A DNA stretch of 64,000 bases. Source: an uncultured Bacteriovorax sp. Lineage in GTDB: Bacteria; Bdellovibrionota; Bacteriovoracia; Bacteriovoracales; Bacteriovoracaceae. Positions within the stretch are counted from its first letter, which is position 1; every line of letters starts with the position of its first letter. Position numbers and translations under genes: made by a program. The stretch is taken from NCBI GenBank assembly GCA_946480715.1, contig CAMLKK010000003.1:62001-126000 (forward strand), in the 5' to 3' direction. Shown one piece after another: positions 26,826 through 35,930 of the stretch. The notes below the pieces were generated by a model. The model worked only from the letters and a program-made list of their open reading frames with translations. It ran no database searches and was not told the origin of the DNA.

Positions 26826-29465
26826 GTGTCGCTTAAAGATTTGCAGGCAATAGTTGATTCCGGAACAAAATTGACTCCAATGATGGAGCAGTATTTTCAA
26901 ATAAAAAAAAATTACCCTGACACTCTTCTTCTCTTTCGAATGGGTGATTTCTACGAAGTTTTTTTTGAAGACGCCAAGGCCACAGCTCGTATTCTAAACA
27001 TCACGCTTACTCACCGAGGAAAAATTGGTGATACGCCAATTCCAATGGCCGGAATTCCTCATCATGCGGCCGCTGTTTATATTGATCGCATTACGAATAA
27101 AGGAATGAAAGTTGCGATTTGTGAGCAAGTTGAAAATCCGAAAGATGCGGTTGGTATAGTTAAACGAGCTGTAACTCAAGTAGTGAGTCCAGGAATGCCT
27201 TTTGATTTGGAAAAAACTCAAGGCCATGATCACCGTTTTATGGTTTGTGCTTACAAAAATGCACAGGACTATTTTCTCATTGCTCTTGATTTTACGACTG
27301 GTGATTTTAAAGGTTTTAAGCACAATGACTTCGAAGGATTCATTGAAAATCTTCGCATGCTTGCACCTCGCGAGTTCATTACCTTTATGGGCCAGTGGCG
27401 CGACAACGAAGACAAGGCGATTGAAACTATTCTCACTCACCAAGATGTTTTAAAAACACATTTGAGCGAAGAATATTTTAATCCAAAATTTACTGATATC
27501 TACATTGAAAAATTAATTCCTGGATACAAACGCGATAAAATTATCAAACTTGATAATGATGTTCTCAATGCAATTGGTGCACTTTCGTATTATGTCTGCT
27601 CGACTCAATTAATTGAAAACTTCATGCACATCAGACCATTTAAGATGATTTCATCATCTGGCCTGATGAAAGTTACATTACCAACGTTAGTTGGATTAGA
27701 AATTCTTCCTAAATCGAGAGAGTCGTACAAAGAATCACTTCTTGGTTTCTTTGATAAAACTCAGACTGCGATGGGGGCGAGACATTTAAGAAGTCTCTTC
27801 TCTTCACCTCTTTTTGATTTAACGACTATTAATGAGCGTCTCACAATTACGGAACAATTCATTAATAATGAATCCCTGATTCAGTCGTTAAAAGATGATC
27901 TCGCAAAAATTCGCGACATCGAAAGAATCATGGCAAAGATTTCCATGAATAAAGGCTCTGCTTCGGATCTACTGAATCTTTCAACTGCTATTTTGAGTTA
28001 TAAAAATATTCTCGCTTCGTTAAAAGAAACGTCATTAAAGCCTGCTCTTTCACCAAAAGAAATTGCCCGTTTAACTGAAATAGCTGAAAACATCGTTAAC
28101 ACGCTTAACGATGAAATCGGAGCTAGCCTTGAAAAAGGAAATCTCATCAAAACTGGTGTTGATAAAAACCGCGACAGGCTGGCCAATCTTCACATCACTG
28201 TGGGTGAAGAACTTCTTGCGATGGAAAATCGTTTAAAAGAAGAAACAGGAATTTTGAAACTCAGAATTAAATCGAATAACGTTTCTGGATTTTTCATTGA
28301 AGTTTCAAAAGGAAGCACTGTAAAAGTTCCGAAAACATTTGAACGCAGACAAACACTCGTCAATGCTGAACGCTACACGACTCCCGAACTTATTCAGCTA
28401 GAAAAAGAAACAATTACTGCTCAGACAAAACTTGAAAAGCTCGAAAGAGAAATTTTTAAAGGACTATTGCAGGCCGTGAGTGACTGCAATCTTTCAATTC
28501 TCGCAATGTCTCAAAACATTGCGGAAATTGATTGTTTTCAAAGTATGGCCGTCATGGCCTTACAAGAAAGTTTTACTAAACCAAATTTTAAAGCAGAAAA
28601 ACAACTTCTGCATATTGAACAAGGTTTCCATCCTCTCATTAAATCGATTATTCGCGATCAGTTTGTCTGTCACGATCTACACCTTGATCAGAAATGTTAT
28701 TTTGGTCTTATTACAGGTCCCAACATGGCCGGTAAAACAACTGTGATGCGCGAAATTGCGATCATCCAGTTGTTAGCGCAAATGGGTTCATATGTTCCTG
28801 CTAAAAAAGCAGAATTAGGATTATGTGATTTCTTATTCAGCCGTCTGGGAGCCAGCGATGACATTCTGAAAGGCCAGTCGACTTTCATGGTGGAAATGGC
28901 CGAGACTGCAGAAATTCTAAGACATGCAACTGATCGCTCGCTCATCATTCTAGATGAAGTTGGGCGTGGAACTTCTACCTACGATGGACTTTCTATTGCG
29001 TGGGGATTAGTAGAACACTTTATTGAAAAGACAAAAGCTCTTACATTATTTGCTACTCACTATCATGAGTTGATTGATGTTGCGAAAGATTACTCTTCAG
29101 CAAAAAATTTAACAGTAGAAACTGTTAATCATAATGGCAATGTTCAATTCCTTTATCGTTTGATTGAACAAGCAGCTTCTCAAAGTTTTGGATTATATGT
29201 GGCCAAACTCGCGGGTCTTCCGCAATCGGTGCTTAAACGCTCAGAACAAATTCTGAAACAGCTTGAGAAACATGAACCTCAACTTGCGATCACCAATCAA
29301 AATGCTCAACTTTGTTTTCTCGATGAAACACCTGTTGTGGAGTCTACGCCTCAGTATTTGAAGGATTTAGAGTCTGATTTAGAGAAAATCGATGTGATGA
29401 AAATGACTCCGCTGGATGCTCTTATCAAACTCAATGAACTTAAAAAAAGAATCGATCTCCACTAG
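26826..29465 (+). CDS. mutS: DNA mismatch repair protein MutS
   Basis: An 879-residue MutS, which recognises mismatches and recruits MutL. The N-terminal mismatch-binding domain has the Phe-x-Glu motif in LLFRMGDFYEVFFEDA. The connector and lever domains follow, and the ATPase domain carries Walker A GPNMAGKTT at about 631 and DEVGRGTSTYDG as Walker B/signature, with ATHYHELI after it. Full length for the family. It starts with GTG at 26826, with AGG 11 nt upstream. It reads divergently from the lpt-rpoN block. No mutL is in the window. Confidence 0.97.
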   Translation: MSLKDLQAIVDSGTKLTPMMEQYFQIKKNYPDTLLLFRMGDFYEVFFEDAKATARILNITLTHRGKIGDTPIPMAGIPHHAAAVYIDRITNKGMKVAICEQVENPKDAVGIVKRAVTQVVSPGMPFDLEKTQGHDHRFMVCAYKNAQDYFLIALDFTTGDFKGFKHNDFEGFIENLRMLAPREFITFMGQWRDNEDKAIETILTHQDVLKTHLSEEYFNPKFTDIYIEKLIPGYKRDKIIKLDNDVLNAIGALSYYVCSTQLIENFMHIRPFKMISSSGLMKVTLPTLVGLEILPKSRESYKESLLGFFDKTQTAMGARHLRSLFSSPLFDLTTINERLTITEQFINNESLIQSLKDDLAKIRDIERIMAKISMNKGSASDLLNLSTAILSYKNILASLKETSLKPALSPKEIARLTEIAENIVNTLNDEIGASLEKGNLIKTGVDKNRDRLANLHITVGEELLAMENRLKEETGILKLRIKSNNVSGFFIEVSKGSTVKVPKTFERRQTLVNAERYTTPELIQLEKETITAQTKLEKLEREIFKGLLQAVSDCNLSILAMSQNIAEIDCFQSMAVMALQESFTKPNFKAEKQLLHIEQGFHPLIKSIIRDQFVCHDLHLDQKCYFGLITGPNMAGKTTVMREIAIIQLLAQMGSYVPAKKAELGLCDFLFSRLGASDDILKGQSTFMVEMAETAEILRHATDRSLIILDEVGRGTSTYDGLSIAWGLVEHFIEKTKALTLFATHYHELIDVAKDYSSAKNLTVETVNHNGNVQFLYRLIEQAASQSFGLYVAKLAGLPQSVLKRSEQILKQLEKHEPQLAITNQNAQLCFLDETPVVESTPQYLKDLESDLEKIDVMKMTPLDALIKLNELKKRIDLH

Positions 29466-29490
29466 TTTCATTCAATTTAAAAAACCAATC

Positions 29491-29527
29491 TCCGATAAGA
29501 GCATAAGTATAAATAACTTATCGGAGG
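29491..29527 (+). promoter_or_regulatory. Leader hairpin overlapping the RDD gene ribosome binding site
   Basis: TCCGATAAG (29491-29499) is perfectly complementary to CTTATCGGA (29517-29525), with a 17-nt loop. The second arm contains the first three bases of the GGAGG binding site (29523-29527), seven nt ahead of the ATG. The stem could hide the site, as in RNA thermometers. Alternatively TCCGATAA may be a sigma-28-like minus-10 with a partial minus-35 (TCAATTTA) 11 nt upstream of it. Confidence 0.45.
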
Positions 29528-29533
29528 TTAAAT

Positions 29534-30115
29534 ATGAGTACAGCTTCAATTCTTAAAAAAAGAACGTACGCTTTAACCATCGACCTTGCCATTATCGTTG
29601 TAACAAATGCCTTCCTGGTAAGCTCATTCAATCACTTTACTCGCACTGTTTTTTTTCATCTGCCTGTTAAAATGCAGTTACTAGTTGTGGATAAAGCGGC
29701 TTATATGGCCTCTGTTTCAATGATGGGTCTCGTCTTTTCGTACTTCACACTTTTCTATTATCTCACTGATGGACGTACATTAGGAAAATCTCTTTTTCAT
29801 CTTCGTGCTGTCAATGCTGATGGAAGCGAGATGAGCTTAAAACAAGCAATGTTCAGAGCACTTGCAACTTTTACTTGTGCGGTGACTGGCTCATTTCTTT
29901 TTGCTCTTTCCTACATTCGCAAAGATGAAAAAAGTTTAGCTGATGTGTTTTCAGGAATGCATGTTGAAGTTGAAAGTGCAAAAAATTATGCTGATGAACT
30001 AGGCACAGAATTTCAAATGGAGTTGCAAAACTTAGTTGAGTTCAAAAAACCGACTTCTGCTAAAACACCAATTGAAGAAGAAATCGAATACTTTGAACAA
30101 AATAAAGCAGGCTAA
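29534..30115 (+). CDS. RDD-family membrane protein
   Basis: A 193-residue membrane protein of the RDD family. Three or four hydrophobic segments are visible (LAIIVVTNAFLVSSF at about 16-30, a second near 60-80, a third near 107-125). The N-terminus (KKRTYALTIDLAIIVV) is the usual RDD opening with its Arg-Asp pair spaced apart. The segment YYLTDGRTLGKSLFHLRAV is the second family hallmark. RDD proteins are of unsettled function; some are linked to ion exchange or stress. The C-terminal 60 residues are cytoplasmic and acidic. GGAGG lies 7 nt before the ATG and may be masked by a leader hairpin. It is followed by a terminator that overlaps the stop codon. Confidence 0.85.
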   Translation: MSTASILKKRTYALTIDLAIIVVTNAFLVSSFNHFTRTVFFHLPVKMQLLVVDKAAYMASVSMMGLVFSYFTLFYYLTDGRTLGKSLFHLRAVNADGSEMSLKQAMFRALATFTCAVTGSFLFALSYIRKDEKSLADVFSGMHVEVESAKNYADELGTEFQMELQNLVEFKKPTSAKTPIEEEIEYFEQNKAG

Positions 30116-30133
30116 TGCCTGCTCTATTTTTTC
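30106..30133 (+). terminator. Rho-independent terminator overlapping the RDD stop
   Basis: AGCAGGC (30106-30112) pairs with GCCTGCT (30117-30123) around a TAAT loop that contains the stop codon; a T-rich run follows. It separates the RDD gene from the convergent dps gene. Confidence 0.8.
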
Positions 30134-30138
30134 TCATA

Positions 30139-30615
30139 TTAAGATTCTAACATTGATCTTAACATCCACGCTGTCTTCTCATGTTTTTCCATTCTTCTCG
30201 TCAATAGGTCCGCAGTCGGAACATCATGACATTCTTCAATGATTGGGAAAATACTACGAGCTGTTTTAATAACTGCTTCTTGACCTTGAACAAGTTCAGC
30301 AATCATCTGATTAGCACTTTGATCTGTTGTGCTTTCTTTGATGCTCGATAATTTAATGAACTCCTGATAAGTACCAGGAGCACGATGCCCTAGAGCACGG
30401 ATTCTCTCTGCAATTTCATCAACCGCTTCAGCAAGTTCATTGTATTGAGTTTCAAACATTGTATGTAATGTTTGAAACATTGGACCAGTAACGTTCCAAT
30501 GAAAATTATGTGTCTTTAAATATAGTGTATAAGTATCGGCCAGCATTCTTGATAGACCTTTTGCAATTTCTTCGCGGTGTTTATCATCAATTCCAATGTC
30601 GATTTTTTGTTTCAT
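30139..30615 (-). CDS. dps: Dps, ferritin-like DNA-protection protein
   Basis: A 158-residue Dps. The dodecameric protein stores iron and protects DNA from peroxide. Ferroxidase-site residues lie in LYLKTHNFHWNVTG (His) and in the segment YNELAEAVDEIAERIRALG (Asp/Glu), as in the family. The N-terminus is short, so DNA binding by a long Lys tail is not expected. GGAGGA lies about 7 nt before the ATG. It follows the ZIP metal transporter gene by 30 nt in the same orientation, which suggests a shared metal or stress-related unit. Confidence 0.94.
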   Translation of the reverse strand: MKQKIDIGIDDKHREEIAKGLSRMLADTYTLYLKTHNFHWNVTGPMFQTLHTMFETQYNELAEAVDEIAERIRALGHRAPGTYQEFIKLSSIKESTTDQSANQMIAELVQGQEAVIKTARSIFPIIEECHDVPTADLLTRRMEKHEKTAWMLRSMLES

Positions 30616-30645
30616 AGTTCGTTCCTCCAGTTAGGTGTTAAAAGA

Positions 30646-31401
30646 TTATAGATTATTAAAGACGATCATCAATAGGATTCCGCTTAGAAAACTTGGGCCA
30701 ATGAGAAATCGAAAGCTTTCTGCTTTTAGTCTTTCGACAATTTCCACAATTGTGACACTCATCATTGCACCACCTGCAAAGGCCATAAGAAGTGGTAAAA
30801 TACCTTCCACTTGATGGCTCAAATATCCACCAATAATTCCTCCCACGAGTTCAACTACTCCTGTCATCATTGCACCAAAAAATGCAATGACTGGTGTAAG
30901 TCCTAGCGTGACGAAACTAAGCGCAGTCGTAAGGCCTTCAGGTACGTTTTGAACAGCAATTGCTGTTAATAATGACAAACCTTGAGATGATTCAGGAATT
31001 GTCATAGCTGCTCCAGAGGCAAGTCCTTCAGGAAAGTTGTGCACCATCATGGCGATGACGAACAACATTGCTTTCTTCTGCTGTTTCATGTTGGCCTGAT
31101 TGCGAAGCACATGTTCAATTAATTTTCCAACAGATGTTATAAAAAGAACTCCTAACATGAGTGCAAAACTCACCCAAAAGATATCATCGAGTTTATCTTG
31201 TCGTTTGTAGACAGATTCATAGGCCGGCCAAATAAGCGCAAATGCTGCTGCCGATAACATGACCCCTGTGACAAAATCCATATTGATATTTTTGAGAAAT
31301 TGAGTGATTCTTTTATTCTTTAAGAGAACAGGAATTGCACCTGACGTAGTTGCTAATCCGGAAACTCCTCCCCCAATCAATCCCATTAATAATCCGTTCA
31401 T
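30646..31401 (-). CDS. ZIP-family divalent metal transporter
   Basis: A 251-residue inner-membrane transporter with about eight membrane segments. The metal-binding helices show the ZIP signatures HNFPEGLASG (about 127-136) and VQNVPEGLTTAL (about 155), which bind zinc or iron. The cytosolic His-rich loop is short. It resembles the ZupT/GufA-like branch. AAGGAG lies 6 nt before the ATG. dps lies 30 nt downstream in the same direction, so imported metal and its storage may be controlled together (inference). Confidence 0.9.
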   Translation of the reverse strand: MNGLLMGLIGGGVSGLATTSGAIPVLLKNKRITQFLKNINMDFVTGVMLSAAAFALIWPAYESVYKRQDKLDDIFWVSFALMLGVLFITSVGKLIEHVLRNQANMKQQKKAMLFVIAMMVHNFPEGLASGAAMTIPESSQGLSLLTAIAVQNVPEGLTTALSFVTLGLTPVIAFFGAMMTGVVELVGGIIGGYLSHQVEGILPLLMAFAGGAMMSVTIVEIVERLKAESFRFLIGPSFLSGILLMIVFNNL

Positions 31402-31797
31402 TTTATCTCCTTAAAATGAGGACAAACTCTAGTTCTAGTAACAGTATCGCCTGAGGCGGGATTTAAATAAAATCGATTAATCGAATCAAGCAATAGAATA
31501 TAGCTATTGAGTAAATTCCATCGCTTCTTTATAAAAAAGTTTGCAAGCACTAAGCCAAACTAGAATGACATAAAAGTTAATAAATGGGGTGAAACGCCAA
31601 GGTTAGCTTTAGTTGACTCTGAAAAAAATGTTTTTTAGAACTTTATAGAGACATTCTTCCAGCACTTTATTCAGGATAAATTTATTAATAATACAGAAGT
31701 CATACAGCATCAGATTAGTAATAAATTAGGCTTCACTCCTCACTACCTCGAGGAGACGATTGATCGTCCTGAAATTTTTTTTGCACTATCAGCTCTC
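31402..31797. other. Intergenic region plus probable unannotated 5' coding of the hybrid kinase
   Basis: About 240 nt upstream of 31640 separate the divergent ZIP and kinase genes and must hold both promoters; I see no convincing pair of boxes. From 31639 to 31797 the kinase frame is open and encodes protein-like sequence with no ATG/GTG/TTG. AGGA at 31673-31676 lies 7 nt before an in-frame ATT at 31684, the best candidate start. A short overlapping frame beginning ATG at 31628 ends after six codons. Confidence 0.5.
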
Positions 31798-34700
31798 ATG
31801 ACAAATGGTTATTTACAAAATCATCTTCCCGTTAAATTCAAAGAAAAATTGCTTTTTTTGCTAGCTCGTCAATGTGTACACACTTATCCAATGATTTGGC
31901 ATGCTTCAAATCTTTATCAATTGGGACTATCTACTGATGACATTTTGGAGTTTAAAAAATTTCCAACCCTTCATTATTTTGAACTCGAAAAGCGACTACA
32001 AGATTTAAAGGGACTTCAGCATTGGCCACAAGAAGACTCTAATGAAGAATCCACACTTTTATTAGCAAGCGTCGCTGCCTACGAGGGTCACCAAAAACAG
32101 AAGCTATTTGCGTACCTGAGAAGTGTATTAAATCCACTGGACTTTGAAGCATTACTTATACTCCTTACTTATGCTCGCTCTCTTCTCGATTGGTATGAAG
32201 CTCATCCTGAATTGAGTGGTGATCTACAAAACCCCAAAGTTCATGATCAAATAAACAATCTTTTTGACAGAGAACCGCTCTTTCGTGATTTTTTTGAAAA
32301 TCCAAACACCCCCTCAGTAAAAGAAGCAACTGAAAAAAATTATTTACGTTTCTTCAACAAAACGCCTATCGGACTGTGCATTTTTAAATGTGAAGATCTG
32401 AGTATCGAAAGGGCCAATGAACAATATCTGGATTTTTTCAATCCCGATGATCTGCCTGTAAAAATTCTGGAAACATTAAAAAATGTATCAAGCGGTTCTA
32501 ATTCAAAATTAAATCGTGAAATGCAAATTGAAATTTTAGCGCAGGAAAAACCCCATTTTTTCCAAATGACCTTTCAGCCCTTATTTGATGATCAACAAAG
32601 AATGACTCACATTCTCCAGGTGGCCATCAACGTCACCGACATGATGACAGGAAAAAATGAACTCTCTCATCACTTGGATGATTTGAATAAACTAGCTGAC
32701 AGTATGCCGCAGATCATATTCAAAGCGAATGCTCACGGTAAAGTGTTTTATCTCAATTCTCGCTGGCAAGAATACTCAGGCTCGAACAATCCTGATGATT
32801 GGGAAAAATTCGTTCACCCTGAAGATAACGGAAGAGTGACGGCCCTTTGGAAAAATTCCGTTTTCTCAGGAAAACCTTTTGAAGCTGAATTTCGCCTGCG
32901 AAAATTAAATGGAATCTATCAATGGCATTTGAGTCGGGCCGTTCCAGATAAAAATCAAAAAGGTGAAATCATTCAGTGGTTTGGAACTTGTACAAATATT
33001 GAAGAGCAAAAGAACTCGGCACATAGGATTGCTACTGCAAATAAGATGATTGAGAACGAAAAACAAAAGTTCGAATCATTGTTTAGAGAAGCTCCTGCTG
33101 CTATGGCGATTCTTAAAGGCCCCACTCTCATCTTCGAAAAAATAAATGCTGGTTACCTAAAATTTTTGGGAGATCGAGACGTTCTTGGAAAACCATTATT
33201 AGAGGCCATACCCGAATTATCCGGCCAGCCTTTTATTGATATCATTGCAGAAGTCTATAAAACAGGTGTGACTTTCTCTTCGAAAGAAACACTCATGATG
33301 TTGAGGAGTCCTGATCAAACAGATGAAAATTTAAATTCACGATTTTTCGATATCACTTATCAACGGATGGAAGGATCAGACGGAAATCCATACGGCGTTT
33401 TTGTATTCGCCAATGACGTTTCAGAGAAAGTGCTTTCACGCCATAACATCCAGGAAAGTGAAAAAGAGTTTAGGACTCTTGCCGAAGTCATGCCACAAAT
33501 AATTTTTACCGCGAATCCAAACGGAGAAATTACTTATTTTAACGAAAAATGGGAACAATATACTGGATACACTTTTGAGCAAACAAAAGGGTGGAGCTGG
33601 AGCCCTGTTCATCATCCAGAGGATCTTGATAGAGTGATCACTCTCTGGAATGAATCGTTAACAACAGGTAAGCCTTATCAAGTTGAGTATCGACTCAAAG
33701 GCAAGGATGGACTTTATCGTTGGTTCCTAGGAAGAGCACTCCCTATCAAAGATGACTTGGGAAGAATTGTAAAATGGATCGGCACTAACACTGACATTCA
33801 TGAACAAAAAATTCTCTCACACAAATTAGAGATGGCACTCGATCAAGTCCAATATGCTCAACGTTTGGCCGAAAGTGCGAACGAAGCTAAGAGTGCATTT
33901 CTGGCCAATATGAGCCATGAAATTCGCACGCCTCTTGGTGCGATCATGGGTTTTGTTGGATTAATGAAAAATCCTCATGTTCGCAAAGAAGATTTACTGA
34001 AGTATATTTCAATCACGCAAAGAAATTCAGAACAACTTCTTAAGATCATCGATGACATTTTAGACCTTTCGAAAGTTGAAGCCGGAAAACTGGCGATCGA
34101 AAAGATAAATATAAATTTAGAAGAACTATTAATTGATTTCAATTCTTCAATGGATTTAAAAGCTGCGGAAAATGGAATTCAATTTATCATTGAAGCAACT
34201 AACCAGATTCCGGTTCACATACTCTCCGACCCCACACGCTTAAAACAGATCCTTATGAACATTGTTGGGAATGCAATAAAGTTCACTCATAAAGGTAATG
34301 TGAAAATGAGTGTCAGTTATGCCGACTCGATGCTTGAACTGACAGTGAAAGATACAGGAGTAGGAATTGATAGCGCTCAAGCAAAACAATTGTTCCAGCC
34401 TTTTTCTCAAGCTGATGCCAGCACTACTCGCAAATATGGAGGCACTGGCCTTGGGCTCATACTCACCCAGCGTCTCTGTGAAGCAATGGGGGGAAAATTT
34501 ATTCTGAAACATAGTGAAATTGGCGTGGGCAGCACTTTTGTTGCCACTGTAAAAATATCGGTACCTGCTGAAACAAAATTCTTTAGCAGCTTTAAACCAA
34601 GCCTTGAAAATGGAGTTGAAAAAAATATAGATAAAACTGCATTGGCAGGAGTGAAGATTTTAGTAATTGACGATTTGGAAGATAACCTCACTCTTCTTAA

Positions 34701-35406
34701 TGTTCTCCTTTCAGAAGCAGGAGCTTCCGTTGTTACTGAGGCCGATGCTTTCGAAGGAATACGTCAGGCCATTGAAAGAAAATTCGATATCATCCTTATG
34801 GATATTCAAATGCCATTAATGAATGGTTATGAAGTGATGAAAAAAATTAAGCGAGCAGGAAGTAATGTTCCAATCATTGCACTTACTGCACACGCGATGA
34901 AAGATGAACGTGAACGCGCGCTAAAAAATGGTTTTTCTGATTTTCTTGCGAAACCGCTCAACGCTGAAGTTTTGGTGAATACAATCAGTAGACTTCATAA
35001 ACAGAGCACTTACGTTCCTCCTCCATCAGAAAAAATTCTCATCGTAGAGGACGATCATGACTTAAGAGATTTACTTGATGTTCTCTTGACGAGTAAAGGT
35101 CTAGACGTAACCCTCATGGAAACAGGAGAAGCTCTACTTAACTATCTTGCGACTCACGAATCACCAAAACTAATTCTAGTTGACCTGGCCTTACCATTTA
35201 TGTCTGGCAACGAGCTCATACCTATTTTGAATAAGAGAACAGACCGCGGACAATATAAAGTCGTGATCGCTTCAGGATGGGATGATCTACCATCAAGAGC
35301 AAAAATCTTAAAGGCAGATGGTTATCTTAAAAAGCCATACAATCCGCAAACTATTGCTGACAGTATCAAGAAATTGATACCGCACGATGCGACCTTGATT
35401 AAGTAG
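31798..35406 (+). CDS. Multi-PAS hybrid histidine kinase with two receiver domains
   Basis: At least 1202 residues, no membrane segment. The first ~75 residues resemble the carboxymuconolactone-decarboxylase/AhpD helical fold (LLFLLARQC, WHASNLYQLGLSTDDI) without its catalytic cysteines. About four PAS domains follow (roughly 180-280, 290-400, 415-540, 550-680); the second and fourth share QIIFKANAHGK/QIIFTANPNGE. The kinase core has the H-box FLANMSHEIRTPLG with His707, then N-box and GTGLGL. REC1 has phosphoacceptor D1002 (ILMDIQMP) and REC2 has D1129 (LVDLALPF). No output domain, so it is likely to pass phosphate to an unlinked Hpt or regulator. The CMD-like fold clearly begins upstream of this ATG; see the preceding region. 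Confidence 0.92.
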   Translation: MTNGYLQNHLPVKFKEKLLFLLARQCVHTYPMIWHASNLYQLGLSTDDILEFKKFPTLHYFELEKRLQDLKGLQHWPQEDSNEESTLLLASVAAYEGHQKQKLFAYLRSVLNPLDFEALLILLTYARSLLDWYEAHPELSGDLQNPKVHDQINNLFDREPLFRDFFENPNTPSVKEATEKNYLRFFNKTPIGLCIFKCEDLSIERANEQYLDFFNPDDLPVKILETLKNVSSGSNSKLNREMQIEILAQEKPHFFQMTFQPLFDDQQRMTHILQVAINVTDMMTGKNELSHHLDDLNKLADSMPQIIFKANAHGKVFYLNSRWQEYSGSNNPDDWEKFVHPEDNGRVTALWKNSVFSGKPFEAEFRLRKLNGIYQWHLSRAVPDKNQKGEIIQWFGTCTNIEEQKNSAHRIATANKMIENEKQKFESLFREAPAAMAILKGPTLIFEKINAGYLKFLGDRDVLGKPLLEAIPELSGQPFIDIIAEVYKTGVTFSSKETLMMLRSPDQTDENLNSRFFDITYQRMEGSDGNPYGVFVFANDVSEKVLSRHNIQESEKEFRTLAEVMPQIIFTANPNGEITYFNEKWEQYTGYTFEQTKGWSWSPVHHPEDLDRVITLWNESLTTGKPYQVEYRLKGKDGLYRWFLGRALPIKDDLGRIVKWIGTNTDIHEQKILSHKLEMALDQVQYAQRLAESANEAKSAFLANMSHEIRTPLGAIMGFVGLMKNPHVRKEDLLKYISITQRNSEQLLKIIDDILDLSKVEAGKLAIEKININLEELLIDFNSSMDLKAAENGIQFIIEATNQIPVHILSDPTRLKQILMNIVGNAIKFTHKGNVKMSVSYADSMLELTVKDTGVGIDSAQAKQLFQPFSQADASTTRKYGGTGLGLILTQRLCEAMGGKFILKHSEIGVGSTFVATVKISVPAETKFFSSFKPSLENGVEKNIDKTALAGVKILVIDDLEDNLTLLNVLLSEAGASVVTEADAFEGIRQAIERKFDIILMDIQMPLMNGYEVMKKIKRAGSNVPIIALTAHAMKDERERALKNGFSDFLAKPLNAEVLVNTISRLHKQSTYVPPPSEKILIVEDDHDLRDLLDVLLTSKGLDVTLMETGEALLNYLATHESPKLILVDLALPFMSGNELIPILNKRTDRGQYKVVIASGWDDLPSRAKILKADGYLKKPYNPQTIADSIKKLIPHDATLIK

Positions 35407-35429
35407 ATTAACTCAGAGACAATTTATCC

Positions 35430-35930
35430 ATGCTAAAAAATAGAATTCTTTTATTAAGTTTCTCTCTTTTATTACCCTCATTAGCCGTTTCTAAAACGGA
35501 AAGTAAAAATCAGCTTTTAAACCCGCAAGGAAAAGCTGTTACTCTCCGAATGAGTCTGACACGTGAACAACACACAAAAGGCTTATCTGGTCTCAAACCG
35601 AAAGATTTTGGGTCTAATGAAGGGATGCTTTTTGTAAATGGAGAAGTCGCTCCGAGACAATTCTGGATGCCGGATACTTATTTCAATCTGGATATTATTT
35701 TTTTAGGTCCCAATTTAGAAGTCGTCGGAATAGAAAAAAATGTACCTCATCATCCAGGTGAAAAAGAACCGCCACCGATCTATAGAACAAAAACATATTT
35801 AGCAAAATATATTCTGGAAACTAAATCGCCCAGCACATTTTCTAAAAGTCTTAAAGTTGGTGATGTTCTGAAATGGAAAGGAACTAGTTCCCTTTCGGAA
35901 ATAGAATCAAATATTCATCTTGCGCGATAA
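35430..35930 (+). CDS. DUF192 secreted protein
   Basis: A 166-residue protein with a signal peptide (MLKNRILLLSFSLLLPSLAVS). The rest is a DUF192 domain: TREQHTKGLSG, NEGMLFVNGEVAPRQFWMPDT and the following YFNLDIIFLGPNLEVVGIEK are its hallmark segments. The family is small, usually periplasmic, and of unknown biochemical role. It starts 23 nt after the hybrid kinase gene and may be co-transcribed. Its 3' end overlaps the convergent FtsB-like gene by 47 bp, an unusually long coding overlap. Confidence 0.88.
   Translation: MLKNRILLLSFSLLLPSLAVSKTESKNQLLNPQGKAVTLRMSLTREQHTKGLSGLKPKDFGSNEGMLFVNGEVAPRQFWMPDTYFNLDIIFLGPNLEVVGIEKNVPHHPGEKEPPPIYRTKTYLAKYILETKSPSTFSKSLKVGDVLKWKGTSSLSEIESNIHLAR

Noticed and set aside
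31628..31648. ATG at 31628 as the start of the hybrid kinase
   Set aside because: It is in another frame and stops after six codons; joining it to the kinase would need a frameshift past an in-frame TAG.
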